Assembly: GCA_963969395.1 (NCBI GenBank) | Contig: OZ017799.1 | Location: forward strand, 25,546,501-25,610,500 | Direction: 5' to 3' | Length of the DNA: 64,000 nucleotides | DNA from: Pseudoscleropodium purum | Lineage: Eukaryota; Streptophyta; Bryopsida; Hypnales; Brachytheciaceae | In this document: positions 1 to 14,100 of the stretch, one piece after another | Numbering within the stretch: the stretch's first letter is position 1 | Layout of the letters: each line of letters starts with the position of its first letter | Notes under the pieces: model-generated | Database searches by the model: none | Seen by the model: the letters and a program-made list of their open reading frames with translations, nothing else | Told to the model about the DNA's origin: nothing | Made by a program: the position numbers and the translations under genes

Positions 1-168
1 GGACTTTATTATCAGGTCCAAGAGGTGCAGACTACTGTATATGAGCACTTGGAAAGAGTTCCATGTATATTACGGAGTACAAGAGAAGGTGCGTTGGGAG
101 TTTACTGGACTTTCAAGGGCATCCGTAGAGACTGTTCCTGCATACTTTCAGCTGAAGAAATGGTTTGA
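1..168 (+). CDS. possible 3' end of an unidentified protein-coding gene (partial)
   Basis: Frame 1 is open from the first base of the window to a TGA at 166-168. It gives 55 residues with a mixed, protein-like composition, including the stretch EGALGVYWTFKGI and ending SAEEMV. Base composition here and for the next several hundred bases is clearly less AT-rich than the intergenic DNA that begins near 1000, as expected for a last exon plus 3' UTR. An internal acceptor-like GGTGCAG at 24-30 could mean the exon begins at 31. I do not recognise the family. An overlapping 65-codon frame starting at 41 is an alternative, but its composition is no better. The call rests only on openness and composition, so confidence is low. 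Confidence 0.3.
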   Translation, partial: GLYYQVQEVQTTVYEHLERVPCILRSTREGALGVYWTFKGIRRDCSCILSAEEMV

Positions 169-1403
169 AGATTCTTGGGACGTGACCAGGTTTCTTTTTG
201 CAGCCCCACTTGCGAAGACTTGGCACGGTCTAGTATAAACAAATTTCAGGCCGATTAGCAAGGCTAGCGAATCTGATGTATTGAAGGATGGGTTTACCGA
301 CGGGCGTTGACCGTCCAGGATATGGTAGGCAGGTTAGATGAAAACTGGGGTGTTCCAAGTCACCATCACATTCTGGTGTCCTCGTACTTTACCCCCACTC
401 CCGGTACATGAATTTCCAGCGTCAGCTTCACTTCGAGCTTATATGATAATTTAAGAAATCTGGAAGTACTTTGCCTGGCACTATAGTTTTTTCTAATATC
501 AAATGTGGACTTCAAAGCCGGGGAAAAGAAGGGAAATGATATTGGTACCTGTGTCCTGGTATGAGATGTGTGTGACTGCATGATTCACATGTAAGATGGA
601 CGATTCTCTGCAAATGTCCTTAGACGTGTAGGCTGTGAATTATCCTGGGAACGGCGTGATGGTAGATTGCCAGTATGGGGAGTCACAGTTGCACTCCCAA
701 CCCCTACCTCCTCGAACTCAAACTCGATGAGAATGCAACGTGCCAAGGTGACTGGAGAACACCCCAGGAAGTTTGTTCAGCAAACTTGTTGAAGAATTGT
801 TTCAGCGGCTGAGAAGATGATTAACTTACAGTTTGAGTGAACTCGTTGAAGAGTCTCCAGTATATTTGTGAACCTCCCCCCTGTAGTGATTCACGACAAA
901 CTTGGAAGGGGCAAACACGTTAGTGGAGTCACTGCATCTATACTGACTGAACCCCTAAATGCCCAACCGACCGTATATGATTGGAGACTTTGCTTTGCAA
1001 AGATTCTTAATTCAAAGGGTACTTATTAGGTCTAGCTTCAAAAGTAACTCTTTCATTTCAAAAAATGACCCTTCAGAGATGCCTTGCATAAAAAAAAAAA
1101 ATACCAATCTTCGAAAATCACAATGAGTAGAACTAAACATTTTGAACTTAAAAGAAAAGAAAAAGTATTGTAAAAATCACCAATATTCAATCTACAATTG
1201 ATTTTAAAAGTAACTTTCAATTTTTGGCTTCAAATTGTATTGAAAAATATTGGTTTGTGTACTTAATGATCTAACCTCATAGATATGATCTATAGATCAT
1301 AGTTTACAGTTGCTATTTTGAAATTCATCATTAAATTATTATTTTAAGTTACATTTTATAATACATCTTGACAATTTGGGAAATCTAGATTCTCGCTTGG
1401 TCC
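169..1403. other. flank after the left-edge ORF, turning into AT-rich intergenic DNA
   Basis: 169 to about 960 has moderate GC and no long frame, compatible with a 3' UTR or downstream flank. From about 1000 the DNA becomes AT-rich with A and T runs (for example 1091-1101). I see no gene. Confidence 0.4.
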
Positions 1404-1407
1404 TTAA

Positions 1408-3144
1408 CCCCTAAAGGACCAAATGACCGTTGAATGTATGGAGGCAATCTTGGATAGGTGTGTATGAAGTCATTTTTTGATGAATGCTCTTCAAATTTTG
1501 ACACAAGGTGGGTATTCTGACCACCTTTCTGGGGGGAAAAAATTAGATAAATCCAATGGATAGATTAAAATTTATCTTGCCCCACAAGGCCACAATTACT
1601 TAGGTAGGTGTGGGTAGCTGTGGACAAGAGTCTTGAGATACTGAACAGAAAAAATTGATGGCAAAGAAAAGGGCAAAAAGATGGCAAGGGGGGGTTGGTA
1701 GGGGTGGGGAGGGAACTTGCCAGCAAAAGAAGCTAACATGTAGGCAGGGAGGGGCTGGAAAAGATGGGGCTAGTAGGAGTGGCAAGGTGGGTTGGTGGGG
1801 AGTGAGGCCAGGGAACAAGGGGAATGAGTTGGGGGAGGAAGGGGAATAGGTTGGAGAGGGAGGGAAATAGGTTAGGGAGAGGAGGAGAGTCTCAAGGACC
1901 ATGAACAAAGGGAGAAGAGAAATTAGTATAATTGTGAGTCATAAATTTTTTTTGCAATGAAAAAATTTGTGCTTGTAGAAGATAGTGTCATGTACGTTTT
2001 CACCATTCAGATTCTTGAAAACAATTTCCTCCATGCACAAAAAATATTCAAAAATTGGCTAATGTATTGCCAATTTTTTATACCTCTTTATATTATAGGG
2101 TGGTTTAGAGAGAGTTAGAACAGTTTTTAGGACCGGGGAGTTTTTTCAGAGACATTGTCAAAAACTGCGATTTTTTGGTTTGTTAATCAAAAATGAAAAT
2201 GAAAACTTTTTTTTGAAACTTTAACTATACAAAACTACAGTAAAGTATTTTACCAAGGTGCAGAAAAAATTTCAGACCAATTCACCTCATAGATTGAAAG
2301 ATTATAACATTCAAAGTCTGAAAAATAGTTTTTTTCATCACTGCCTGATAGGGACAGCAGATTTCGGGCCCTCTTGGAGAAATTTTTTTCCTCTAAAGAA
2401 GATTTATTCTCTTTACCATTCAATTTTATGTTGTCTTAGGTATACTCATGCAAAATTTTGGAAGAAAATTCTAATTCTAATTCTCTCTAAACCACCTTGT
2501 AATATAAAGAGGTATAAAAAATTGGCAATACATTAGCCAATTTTTGAATATTTTTTGTGCATGGAGGAAATTGTTTTCAAGAATCTGAATGGTGAAAACA
2601 TACATGACACTATCTTCTACAAGCATAAATTTTTTCATTGCAAAAAAGAAATTATGACTCACAATTATGCTAATTTCTCTTCTCCCTTTGTCTATGGTCC
2701 TTGAGACTCTCCTCCTCTCCCCAACATGTTCCCCTCCCTCCCCAACTCATTCCCCTTATCCCCAACCTCGCTCTCTACCAACATACCTTGCCACTCCTAC
2801 TAGCTCCATCTTTTCTGGCCCCTTCCCGCCTACCTATCAACTTCTTTTGCTAGCATGTTCCTTCCTCACCCCTTGCCATCTTTTTGCCCCTCTCTTTGCC
2901 ATCAAATTTTTTTGTTAGGTATCTCAAGACTCTTGCCCATAATTGCCCAAGTAGTTGTAGCCTTGTAGGGCAAGATAACTTTTAATCTACCCGTGGGATT
3001 CATCTAAATCTTCCCCCCCCCCCCCCCCCCGAAAGGTGGTCAAAATGCCTACTTTGTGTCAAAATTTGAAGAACATTCATCAAAAAATGACTTCATACCT
3101 AAGATTGCCTACATACATTCAACGGTCATTTGGTCCTTTAGGAG
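1408..3144. mobile_element. long fold-back (hairpin) MITE-like element with TTAA target duplication
   Basis: Two arms of about 0.7 kb (1408 to about 2120, and about 2470-3144) are inverted copies around a loop of about 350 bp. The ends begin CCCCTAAAGGACCAAATGAC on the left and, read inward on the minus strand, CTCCTAAAGGACCAAATGAC on the right. Both ends are flanked by the tetranucleotide TTAA (1404-1407 and 3145-3148), which I read as the target-site duplication. TTAA plus CC-starting ends is the signature of piggyBac-class transposons, so this is probably a non-autonomous derivative; that class is inferred. No transposase frame is present. Transcription would yield long double-stranded RNA. 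The short ORFs inside are low-complexity readings of the G-rich and C-rich arms. Confidence 0.8.
1680..1890. repeat. G-rich low-complexity stretch in the left arm of the fold-back element
   Basis: The plus strand is dominated by GGGG, TTGG and GGAG runs. The reverse complement of a shortened version lies in the right arm at about 2690-2890 as a C-rich, CT-rich stretch. It explains the proline- and serine-rich ORFs on both strands, which I do not take as genes. Confidence 0.7.
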
Positions 3145-3148
3145 TTAA

Positions 3149-5160
3149 ATTGGGGTAGTGTAATCCATTGTTGTTCTTTTAGTCATTGTATATAATTTGA
3201 CTAACTAGATTCACAATTTTTCAACAAATGAATTGCAAATTAGGTAACATTTGAATATTTCACATGTATGTATTTAAGTAAACTTATATTTGAATAAAAA
3301 AAATCACATTATAGGTGGTGGAAATAATTATATTTGTATCCATTGTATCTAGAAGATTGCTCTTGTCCATTTGTATGCTAATATAGGAAATTACACTTGT
3401 TCATTTGGATGATTAGGTGCTATGCTAGGTGGGCTATTCATCAATTGAATGCCTATTTCATACCAACTGACCTCCATTATCCTTCTTTTGATGGTCTCTT
3501 TGATCATGCAAATTTCATTCACACTTCATATCAATTGGAAGGGGGTGTCATTTAATATAAAATAAAACACAAGAGGTTCAAGAAGACTCAGAAAATTTTA
3601 ATTTCTTTGAAGTAGCATCTCTAATAAAGTTACTAATATTTCAATTATTGAAAGTCATGAATTTCATATAGAAGGGCTTCATATGAATTACCTATGCATT
3701 ATAATAGCATATAGTTCAATATAACACTATTACCCAAAACCTCCCCGACAAAATTTGAAATTTGAAAACAAAAGAGAGTTCCAATTTTTGGTACATCTAT
3801 TCCGGTTACCTTAAATTTTGACCTTCGGTTTCTCAAGTATCTTTGCCGTCCATGAAGTATTGTGGAAATAGGGCATATCGATAACAGAGGAAATCCAAGG
3901 TGTCATTCTTCATTCATCATTCTTGATGAGAAAAACAATGCAGTGGTTCAGAGTCATGCCCAAATTTGCCAACTCACAGTTCAACTCTTGCTCCATCATG
4001 TGCCAGTTTGTAATATCGGTAGCCTCCCAAGCTCACCAACTAGGAGGATGTGGAGGACGGAACAGGTCACTCGGTCACCTCGGCATTGTGTTTCCAATTT
4101 ACAGATTCCAAGGAATCTGAGCACTGCATTTGCAACGAAGTGAGACAAAATGCCAGTAGATCTTTTGGGGAGTTTTGGCGGCTATGTGCTTGCTTGGTTG
4201 AAGCTGAAGCATAACGATCATTGATCTTTACGGTCAAGCATCTTATACAGATGGAAGCATGACGGTCACGGTAGACTTCTGCTGAGATTGCAAAACAATG
4301 CATTCATAACTGTCTGAGCTTTTGACAATAAGCATACATGCAAACATGCATGAGACAGAAAATTCAGGACGCTCGGGTAAAACAAAATGTCGTCCACCAG
4401 AATTCAAAAAACACAAAAAAAACTCATCACAGAATGTGGGAGCGGTTCAGAATTGTATAACCCAAAATTACCTGATCAACAGCCATATTGACTCTATCCT
4501 TCAAAATAAACCTAAGCCTACAAGGCAATTACAGTCATGTTCCACTCGGAAAATAGTGAAGAAACCGGACAAGTACACATGATGAATTTAGGTCGAAAAC
4601 TTGAGAGACAGCCCAATAGGCATCACCAGTATGGGTCGACGTTCACTACAGTTGGCCATATCATAGTTCAGTCATAACGGAAAAAAACGGAGCTGGAAAG
4701 CCACATACGATCCTTGAGCAGCAAGCACATAATTTGAAGGTAACTCAATACTCAGTAATAGTACACACGCCTGCAATATGCATAAGGACCATATTAGAAA
4801 CACCACATAAATCTTCAATAAAGACGAGCTCACCGAATTTGCAGACGAATTTTGCTAAAATGAAAGACCCCAGGTCTGGCCACATATTGGTGACACGAAT
4901 CAATATAAGTTAAAGACATGGGTTATGAGAGCTTACTGGAGAAGGAGAATCCTGCAACCTGTTAGCATTTTAGGTCTGGCTTTTGTGGGTCTTTGATAAC
5001 AGAAATCTCCTCCCACCAGGATGAAAAAGTTCATCGTAGTAATTTCCTATATTATTGAGGGAGATTCTTTTGTCTTCCCTCTCCTGAATGAGGATGAATA
5101 CACCGGCTGAGGCAAGGCGCAGCTTGGCATGAATGAATCTAGCGACTCTTTCCGGGATGG
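3149..5160. other. AT-rich spacer and 3' flank of the importin gene
   Basis: 3149 to about 3850 is AT-rich with no gene. About 3850-5160 has higher GC and lies directly downstream of the importin stop codon on the minus strand, so part of it is likely its 3' UTR. The small frames on both strands here show no recognisable domain. Confidence 0.45.
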
Positions 5161-8100
5161 TCATGACTGCATTAGCTGCTGAAGCTGGTCCAGGAGTTTT
5201 GGGTGAAGCCGCCCCATTGCCGTGTTAAAAGCAGCATTTCCATGGAGTTGGGCACACGTGTGAAGCTTCTCTTTCAAGAAGGGAGCCAGAGGAACCTTGC
5301 TAATAGGATCTGCACTAATCACCTAAACATTTCGATTCACAATAAGTCATTAAGAGCCTAAGAGATTACATCAGAGCATGACATCCATAGGTTCTCTTAA
5401 AATAAACAGCAATTTAAAACTAACGACAATAAAATAATCCTTGGCTTACTGGATTTCCAATATCTTACCTGTCTTTTCCGGGAGTCTTCACTTACTATAG
5501 GTCCCATCGATCCGTCTTCTGCACTACCGTAGTCGTAACTGCCACGCATAAGGGTTCATTAATAAGAACCTCGAAATGATAGTACAAATTCATAGGACTC
5601 TTCAATGGCTTGAATCAACATCACACATACATTCCAAACTTTCTACAGAGTGAATAAGTCTAGAATCTAACCCTGATGCACCGTCATTTTGGTCCTCCTC
5701 TGTCTCATGAAGGACGCTAGTGCAAACACTGAAAGTTCACAAATAACACCAGTCAGTTAAGTGCAAGGCAACCACTAAAACATATAAGAAGTAAACAAGA
5801 CGTCCATGCCAACCGTTTTCCAGAAAAAAAGTAAATCAAGTGATCGTCTCGGACGAGGGCTTCAAAGGTAAGCAGAACACGCTACGGACAAAAAAATTAA
5901 AAAAAGTTCCTAGGTTTGACTACTCTTAAATCAAAATTCAAAATCTACTGGAATACACCCCAAAAAATCACGTACAAGTGTAAAGCCTCACCTCACTATG
6001 CTCTACGTCCACAACCGTGTTCCCTCTACTCAAAATCTCCTATGCCTCTGCTGTGAAACCTGAGACTTATTTATACAGCAAAACTAGGCCATCGTACAAA
6101 ACACAAATAACTTTTACGATCAATTTCCATCCATCGTCTTAAATGTCTGAAGCAACCAGACGTGTGAAATACGAGCGACAAGGCTGTTGGTACTGCATGC
6201 CTAATAGACAAACCCTTCAATTATGTAGGGGTGTTGCGACATACCTGAGGATCTGTACTAGTCTGTCCAAGACTTGCGGCTGGCTAACTGTAAGCAGGAT
6301 GCAAAGAGCAAGAGCACACAACTTCCGCTTTAACATGCTCGTCAAGGAATCCACCTGTGAACCAAAATTGTTCCATTATGCCCACTCGCTGAACAAATAC
6401 AGATGATTGATCATGCAAAAACTAGTTTGCGAAAGTGAATTTGTAAGAACCCTGAAGACTATTCACCAACTCAAAGGTACAGGCAAAAGAGGTACAGAGA
6501 CAACGCAATGCCACGTGACTATTGTTACCTTGTCCAGCCAAGCATCAAAGAAGAGAAAAAGTGCACTCTGGTCCGAGACAGCCACTCCTGACTGCTGAAG
6601 AGCAAGGGAAAGAGATGGTTGCGAAGTAAATTGTGCAAAGAACGCACTGTTTTGGACAAATACTCTGGCTAGCACAGCTCCTGCGGATGCCTTCACCAAG
6701 TCACCATCATCTCGCCCACTTACCACCAATACTAAAAGTTTCTGCATTTCACCAATTCTGTTAGATGTATGCTGCGGTGACAAAGAAAGCCGATAATTTG
6801 CTGACAGGATTATCGGGAAGAAACTCTGTACCGCACTCCGAAACATTTATTTTCATGAACTCTCCCTCAAATGAATGACAAATCGTGAGCATCACAAACT
6901 ATTAACAGTGATTCTGTCGCACTTGCAAGCAAGAAGATTCCACTTGTAGAAGATTAACTTCACTTCATTAATGTCCTGGAAGTGGAAGGTGGCAATTCCT
7001 CAACCCCTTGATCTCATCTAATCACATTTTATAGGATGGCATAAAACCTGTACCTGCAAAATTCCCTCCAAAAGGGCAGGCGCATCCACAGGGAAACACT
7101 GCACCACGACACATAATATTTTAGGATCACGTGCAATACAATCAGACATGAGACGCTATCTTTCATACCTCCATAACTAAACTTCAGACAAATGCAGAGC
7201 ACACCAGTGCATACACTAGAAGCGGATTTACTCCTCAGTATGATAAACGAGACCTGGTCTTCAGAGATTTAACACACCAAAAGACAAAGTAGTCGTGCAA
7301 TGTTGCACCTGAATGAGGGAGTCGATAACAGGGAGGGTACACAACATTCCCCTCTCTTTTACATTCCCAACAACAATCTCAAAGATTTTCACCACACCAC
7401 TTGCATGCAACCTCAAAAAATCAGCCCCTCCAAGGAGAATGTAACTCTCAATGATGCACATCGCAGCCTGCAGATCCGAAACACTTTAAATTATGACCAG
7501 AAACGTCATGAAGAACCATGCACCTTAAAGCGGCTGCTTCAAACAACCAAGTTACAAATACTAACGACTGCTTAGAATGACTGACATCTTCAGCAAACAT
7601 GAGCTTGTCAAATTTTTGCAAAAAACACCCTAAACTTGCAATTAGTATGACTACATCGACACAGGTTTGTTGACGCAGTTAATTATCTCTCATATGATCC
7701 GTTATACTAAATAGGCTGAGCAGGAAAAAATATGAGAGAAACTGTAAGAATAGAAGAAGGAACATGTTCGTAGAATAGCGCACCTGAAGATGCTCGAAAT
7801 TAAGCTCCATGACCGACACAAGATGGGGAAAAAGGTTCATTAGTGGAGGCACCATAACAGGAGCAGTTCTCAACGTCGTTTGCCACAACTGCGGATTCAA
7901 GGAACAGAATTCAGTTTCTAAAACCAGTGCTAAATGGCAATAAGCATTGAATACAAGTCACAAGACAATGAACAAGGAATCAGACATAAAAATGATAAAC
8001 AGGAACAAGGCAAACAAACAAACTCAGGGCATCCATTAATGAGGCAAGATAGGCAGGTTACAGTTTTGAGTACCTGCATACCATCCTCCAACATATTAAG

Positions 8101-11100
8101 CTCATCAGGTTGATTCACATCCGTACTGTACTGCAAAATTGGAAAAAGGATCTCATAGCATATTGGAGAGCGAGGTCCCAGTGCAATCAATAGACGCTGA
8201 AGTGCAAGCATCACTTGAATCTGTAGTAAGCTTTGTCCTTCTGAGTCTTGCCAAACCTACAAAACACATGACGGACAACATCACCATCTTGTCGATCGTG
8301 CTGAGAAACATGAAATAGATTAAAAAATCTAGTGACAAACAGTGATAAACACCAAAAAAAGATTCAATACCAAATTCAAATAGAAGACAACAGAGAACAC
8401 GAATAAAGGTTGAACCAGGAGATTCGACCAGGAGGTCATTACGTGTTCATTACTTTTGAGCACTTCAGTTTCAAAAAAATAGAAAAAATAGAAAATCAGA
8501 CGCAAACGATGATGCCTTACCCGAGGTAGAAATGCTAGAATCTTCTCTACGCATGGAACAATCTTCTCACCAAGACGATCAATAATAAGAGATACAAGGT
8601 TGAAAATTTGAAGCTGCAAGAGGATAGAAAATCTTAGATACAAAAAAACTTGTCATTTACAATCAGGTTTTTCTGTGCAGACAGAACTGCACTCTCATAA
8701 ATTGGTTATAATCTATAACATAACATTGAAAGTCGCATTGGAGTTCAAGTTGAACAAAGGTGATGCGAGCGTTGAAAGGTCATACCTTGGAGTCAAACTC
8801 TTGTGCACTCTGCATAAACTGGATCAAAAGCCCCAAACACGTTGGCACATACTCCACAAACTCCTCTTCATAGAAATGGACATCATCTATTAAGCTTTGC
8901 AATGAGTGACACACTGCCAACTGCACCAACAAAAACCGTCATTAAATTCCACAAGTGCCAGCATCTTGGATTCAAATATAGCAAAAATAAAAAGTGAGCA
9001 AACATTGTTGCATTTGAAGACAAAGACATCAATTGCTAATAATCAAATTTGAAAAGACCAATTCTGTGTATAGGTAGGATAAAATCCTCACTTGCACTGC
9101 TAGGTCACCATCCCCAAGAAGACGTATCAAGGAACTGTAAACAGGCTTCCTCAGCTCGTCTTTAATCTGGTGCGAACATATCAGAGTTTCCAAAATCAGC
9201 TGATACTGAAATTAATAGCTCCCTAAACATGAGGAGACCTTCGATTCATGCGCCTACTACTACAGGCACGCATAACTACCTCGTCAATCCCGACTTTTAC
9301 AAACGACAACTGAACAATTTCTAACAAAACTGGAATTAATCTAGAGTTGTGTAACTCAATAAGACATGTAAAACTTTGAAACACTGATCTCATGAGACAA
9401 CGGACCTTGTTCACCCATTTTCCCAGGAGCCAAGCAACTCTCCGTCGAAGTATACGGCCATTTGGATGAGTATTGCTCATTTCATGAACAAGAGCTCCTT
9501 CCCACCTGAAGCAAATATTGAGTTTATAAGAACAAGTTGATGATAGAGAAACAGCTTCAGAAGAAAATAATTCCACATTGGAATACCATAGAGAACCATT
9601 TCACCTTTTCCAGAAATCATGGACAAGTTGACTAGCCGTAAATCTAAGAACGAAAAAACAGATCAGAAAGTGCTAATAAAGCCTCCTAACTGCTATGCCC
9701 AACAATTTCAGTAAGGAGACCTCGGAGACCATCAAGGAAACAAAAAGAAATCACGACATGATAATACCTATTCCAAGGCAAGCTTCTTAACGGCATACAA
9801 TCTTGAAAACATAGAAGACCATAGATGACGACTGTAAGATTAACTCACCAAGATTTGAAATCAATATAATCATGGAGATCGTAATAAGCCGCCCCAACTG
9901 CATTATATGATGCTTCTTTGAGTAACAGAGCTGTTGTAATTTGTATGTCAGCCCCAGGAGCAGCAGGAGGACATCCATCTGACGCTTGTTTGAGTATACT
10001 GACCACCACGGGAGCTAAGAGCTGCAGTTGACACACATTCTTCACTTAGAAGCATATAAACAAAAATTGCATTAACAGATAACTTGGTAATAGGAGAAAA
10101 TGAGAAATGAGATAGAATATACGCAAACACGTTCTTGAAACCAATCCAAGTGCAACCGCATCTAGACGATAAACTACTAAATCCCTTATCCCTTAGAAAC
10201 AATTTCATCGTGTTAAATTCAAAATCAATTAGACAAATTGAGAAGCTGCCCCATTTACCAAATAATGGAGTCATCCTATAAGCTATCCCCCTTCCTAAGG
10301 CATCTCTTTCGACTCTTATTCTAAATTGCAGTTTGTTCAACTTATAGAATATTTAACTCTAATACCAGGGAAAAATCAGAACCAAATCAGAACTATAATA
10401 CTCATATAGAAGCTTAAGTGACTATCTTCATGCCTTTCCTCTGAGCAGGTATGAGTGCATTCATAAACCCATATATTGGAACACAGATGTACAAGGAAAA
10501 TGTGAACAAAGAATACCTCCCGATGAGACTCAAACAGAGCTAGATATAGGGATTCGGCACAAGGCCGCAACTTATCCTTGAATTGGACGAGATCTTGCTC
10601 ATGATGGAATAATTCAGAATCTTGTACCCATTCCTCCAAATCCGCAGGTGTGAGAATGAAGTATCTATATAAAATGAAGTTTCATTAGCTACATACAGAA
10701 GACCCAGAGGAAGAAAAACAGAACATCGGAACGATCCTGTTACTGCAGAATTGCCTCTCCAGCTGGCTCTTTGATACGACAACATTCCAATTCCTAATAA
10801 AACATGAACAACCTACCGAAAATTTAAGGCAATTATGTACCTTCGAACTAAAATTTCGCAGAGTACCACCAAGCGTTGCTTGTCCAATAGAGACATGACT
10901 ATTTCTTCAGCCTGCCTTGCCAAATTCCCTTTGGCTTCTTCCAGAGTAGGAGTACTCTGCCCAACAACCCTCCCAGACTTGTTGGGCCTGTAAGAAACAC
11001 ATTGAATAACACTCTGAAGAAAGATCATACACTTTATCAAGAAAGTTTCAAAAGGTTCACTCTCCTCCTTAGGTTCTGTTATCTGTACATAGCAGAATTC

Positions 11101-14100
11101 CAACACTGGCGGGAGCACGACTCTGTTGCTAAATGAGTAAGGATGAGTAGATTGCACTTCTACAAATATCTTCATCAATCTCAAGCATGCCTTATCCAGA
11201 AAAGCTTGCAAAGTCTGCCCATGATTCAACGCAGTACCTGCAACACAAGTACCCTAATTCATGAATGACTAGAAGGATAATAGATTTCAATCAAAGACTG
11301 AAGAGCTACGAAGACACCTCTTAACCATTATCCCCATCCAATTTGAAGATTCAATCACAGAGGAGCAGTTTTTCCCTACTGAGTGAGGCTGCAATGAAGC
11401 AACAGCTTCGGCAAGTTGCATAAGGGAACTCATCCCACTTTTGAAGGCACTATAATCCATGGTCGATTAAAACATGCTCCAGAGCATTACCTCAGAAAAG
11501 ACCTATGACCACTATATCACGCCAACATATTCGTGGATGCGCCAAGATCGTCTAAACTACCGATATGATAGGAGTGGAACTTACGATATTGCAGTAATTC
11601 CTTAACTGCTTGTAGAAACGAAGGACAAACATCTTTTACTGGACCTACTTCCTGCACTCATCGTACAGAGCTGAAATGAGTGATAAAAATAAAACAAGCA
11701 TCTTAAACAAGTCTTAAAGGGACACTCGAGACACTGTCATCATCCATTCAAAATCAAATCCATCTACACTCTTCTGAAAACTCAAACATCCTTTAAAAGT
11801 TCAGTTTTCAATCATTTCTGGTTTTTCACCTGAAAAACTAAAATGAGATCTTCTTTCAACGTAACAGATAATTTTGAAGACCTCGAGCATGTTGGCAAAC
11901 ACACCTGAACAGATCTGGCATCGCTTTGAAAGCCATGTACTAACATCCGACGAAGCACTTTCAGGCAAAGCATCCAGCGTTCACAGGTCAACCAGAGTGC
12001 CTGATCTTGGTCTGCAACAAGAATTGCACTTTGAGGGCCTGCAAGAAGTGTCTGAAGACCCTGAAGAATACCTTGAGTATCCGTGCACCAATGATGCCAG
12101 GTGTACTCAAAATATTGGGCTGTAACCTGCGACACGGGAACCATAAATAAACGCAGATAATTCACGGCAAACTAAAATGGATGCTTTGGGCATATTTACA
12201 TTTTTATTCCATTGACAAGCATAATAGCTACCAATTATACCAACAGAAATCCTTCAAACTACTTCATGACGCAAAAACACTTCAATATAAATGACAAGCT
12301 GTAAGAAAAACAAACCAAAACTGCTCTGTGATACAGATGCAGAGATATCATCCATGGAGAATAGAACCTTAACTATGGCCAAAACTTAGAGGAATGCACC
12401 TGGAACTTGGTCTCTACTGACTTCATCACAGAAAACTACTTCATGAGAAATCTATGACACGTTATCTTCCGAGAAATGAAAATCCGGTAAATATGACTAC
12501 ACACCTCTGCAAAATTGCGTTGATCTGCTGCTAAACGTTTGGTAGACAACTCCTTCAGGGTTTGATTAAGCACCAAATATACGCGTTGAGTAGTGAGTAC
12601 ATCCGGAGATTGCAACTTCTGCAGCAATGTCGGAAATAGCTCTGGCCTGCGATCCATTGCGCTTTGTAATAGTTCAAAATAGATCGAGAGCAAATATCGG
12701 ACAACTAGAAGATGACAATATAAAGTTACACAGACCAAGAATCAATTAACTCGTAAACTCGTCTAGCACACAAGTTCACGCTTACACAAAAATTCACTCC
12801 TTATCCACCCTCATAAATATCCTTCATACCATGTTAAAACATCGTGGCCGCTACTTACCATTCTCGAGGATAATCAAATCGAGCAATTTTTGAAATAAGA
12901 AGTGCTAATTGGACAGCCACCTGCACATTGACGCTCGAGTTAATTAAATTTAAGCAAAAATAGGTAGAGAATTAGACTGCCTCATGCAAGACATGCAAGA
13001 GGAAACGCCAGACAAGCACGGAAAAAGAAAATGGGATGACATGTGATGAAATAGACCTGATTGTTCTCCTCTCTAATTAAGTCGAGCAGCCTGTTCCGTA
13101 AATGAGGTTTTTCTGCATCACTTATGCCCCTGTGAGCCCCATAAAGTGTCAAGCCTTTTCTCAATAAGGATTGCGTTACAACATGAACGAGACCGTGCCC
13201 AGTTTTGGAACAAAGCCTCTAATTAACACCGGGGCAACACTCAGCCTAACATCACGACAGACAAAAATAGAAAATACAATCTTAGAGAAACAGTGTGCCA
13301 AGGAGGTGGTTTTCAGAAGGACAAGACGGACATTCAAAATGTATAATACTACCAGGTGAGACAACATTTATGAACCTCAAAAAATAACAAGTGCGAACTC
13401 ACGGAGAATCTCGACGTGTCCTCCAATACCGATTAATACTGTTTTTGAAATACACTGAAGCTAGCCACCGGGCATCGCTTTGCTGTTCCAGATCCTTGGC
13501 ACCAATAATCTCCTACATATGTCATTCGAGCATGGCAGTATCAAAACAGAGTTAGGGCAGGCAATAGTCATTATGCAAAGACGAAAGCTGAGCCAATGCT
13601 GCTGCAAGAAATCCAAAGTATAAGGACTTTCTGAAGTATAGGGTAGAGAATTGTATGGCAGAACATTTGTGAGAACCAAGCAACTTTTGAGAGCACCTAA
13701 GCCGCTAAAAGCTGCTTGCAGACCTTAACAGAGGAAACACCTCTGATTGATCGGCGATCGGTGAATATCATCCCAAACATTCACCAACAAAACCCTAAAT
13801 CTTGGGAATCTGAAGACATGAAGCGGACACGGATATCCTAAACCCTATATACGAAACTACTTTTCTTCATTTCCTAAGAAAAGATTTCATCTACAAGAGA
13901 TATATAATCGCATCATCACATCAGATACATAATTGTCCAAATCGTGGCAGCCCGTGAACGCATACTCTACCAGGACGGGCAGTGCGTCCTGAGGTTTTCT
14001 ATTAAGCGACACATCCAAATTAGAGTGTCCTTGAACAAGTCATCCTGCAGAGGGTATCCATTAAAACCCTAAAGAAGGAGAGCAGGAGGATGTGGCAGTC

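Noticed and set aside
1600..1908. 102-codon proline/serine-rich ORF (and partners at 1655 and 2667)
   Set aside because: Translation of the G-rich and C-rich arms of the fold-back element; low complexity, no domain.
11338..11455. About 40 open codons in the importin gene's seventh intron, flanked by TATAG and a GT
   Set aside because: Its phase does not fit exon 7; the exon at 11237 joins directly in frame and matches the homologues, so the stretch is treated as intronic.
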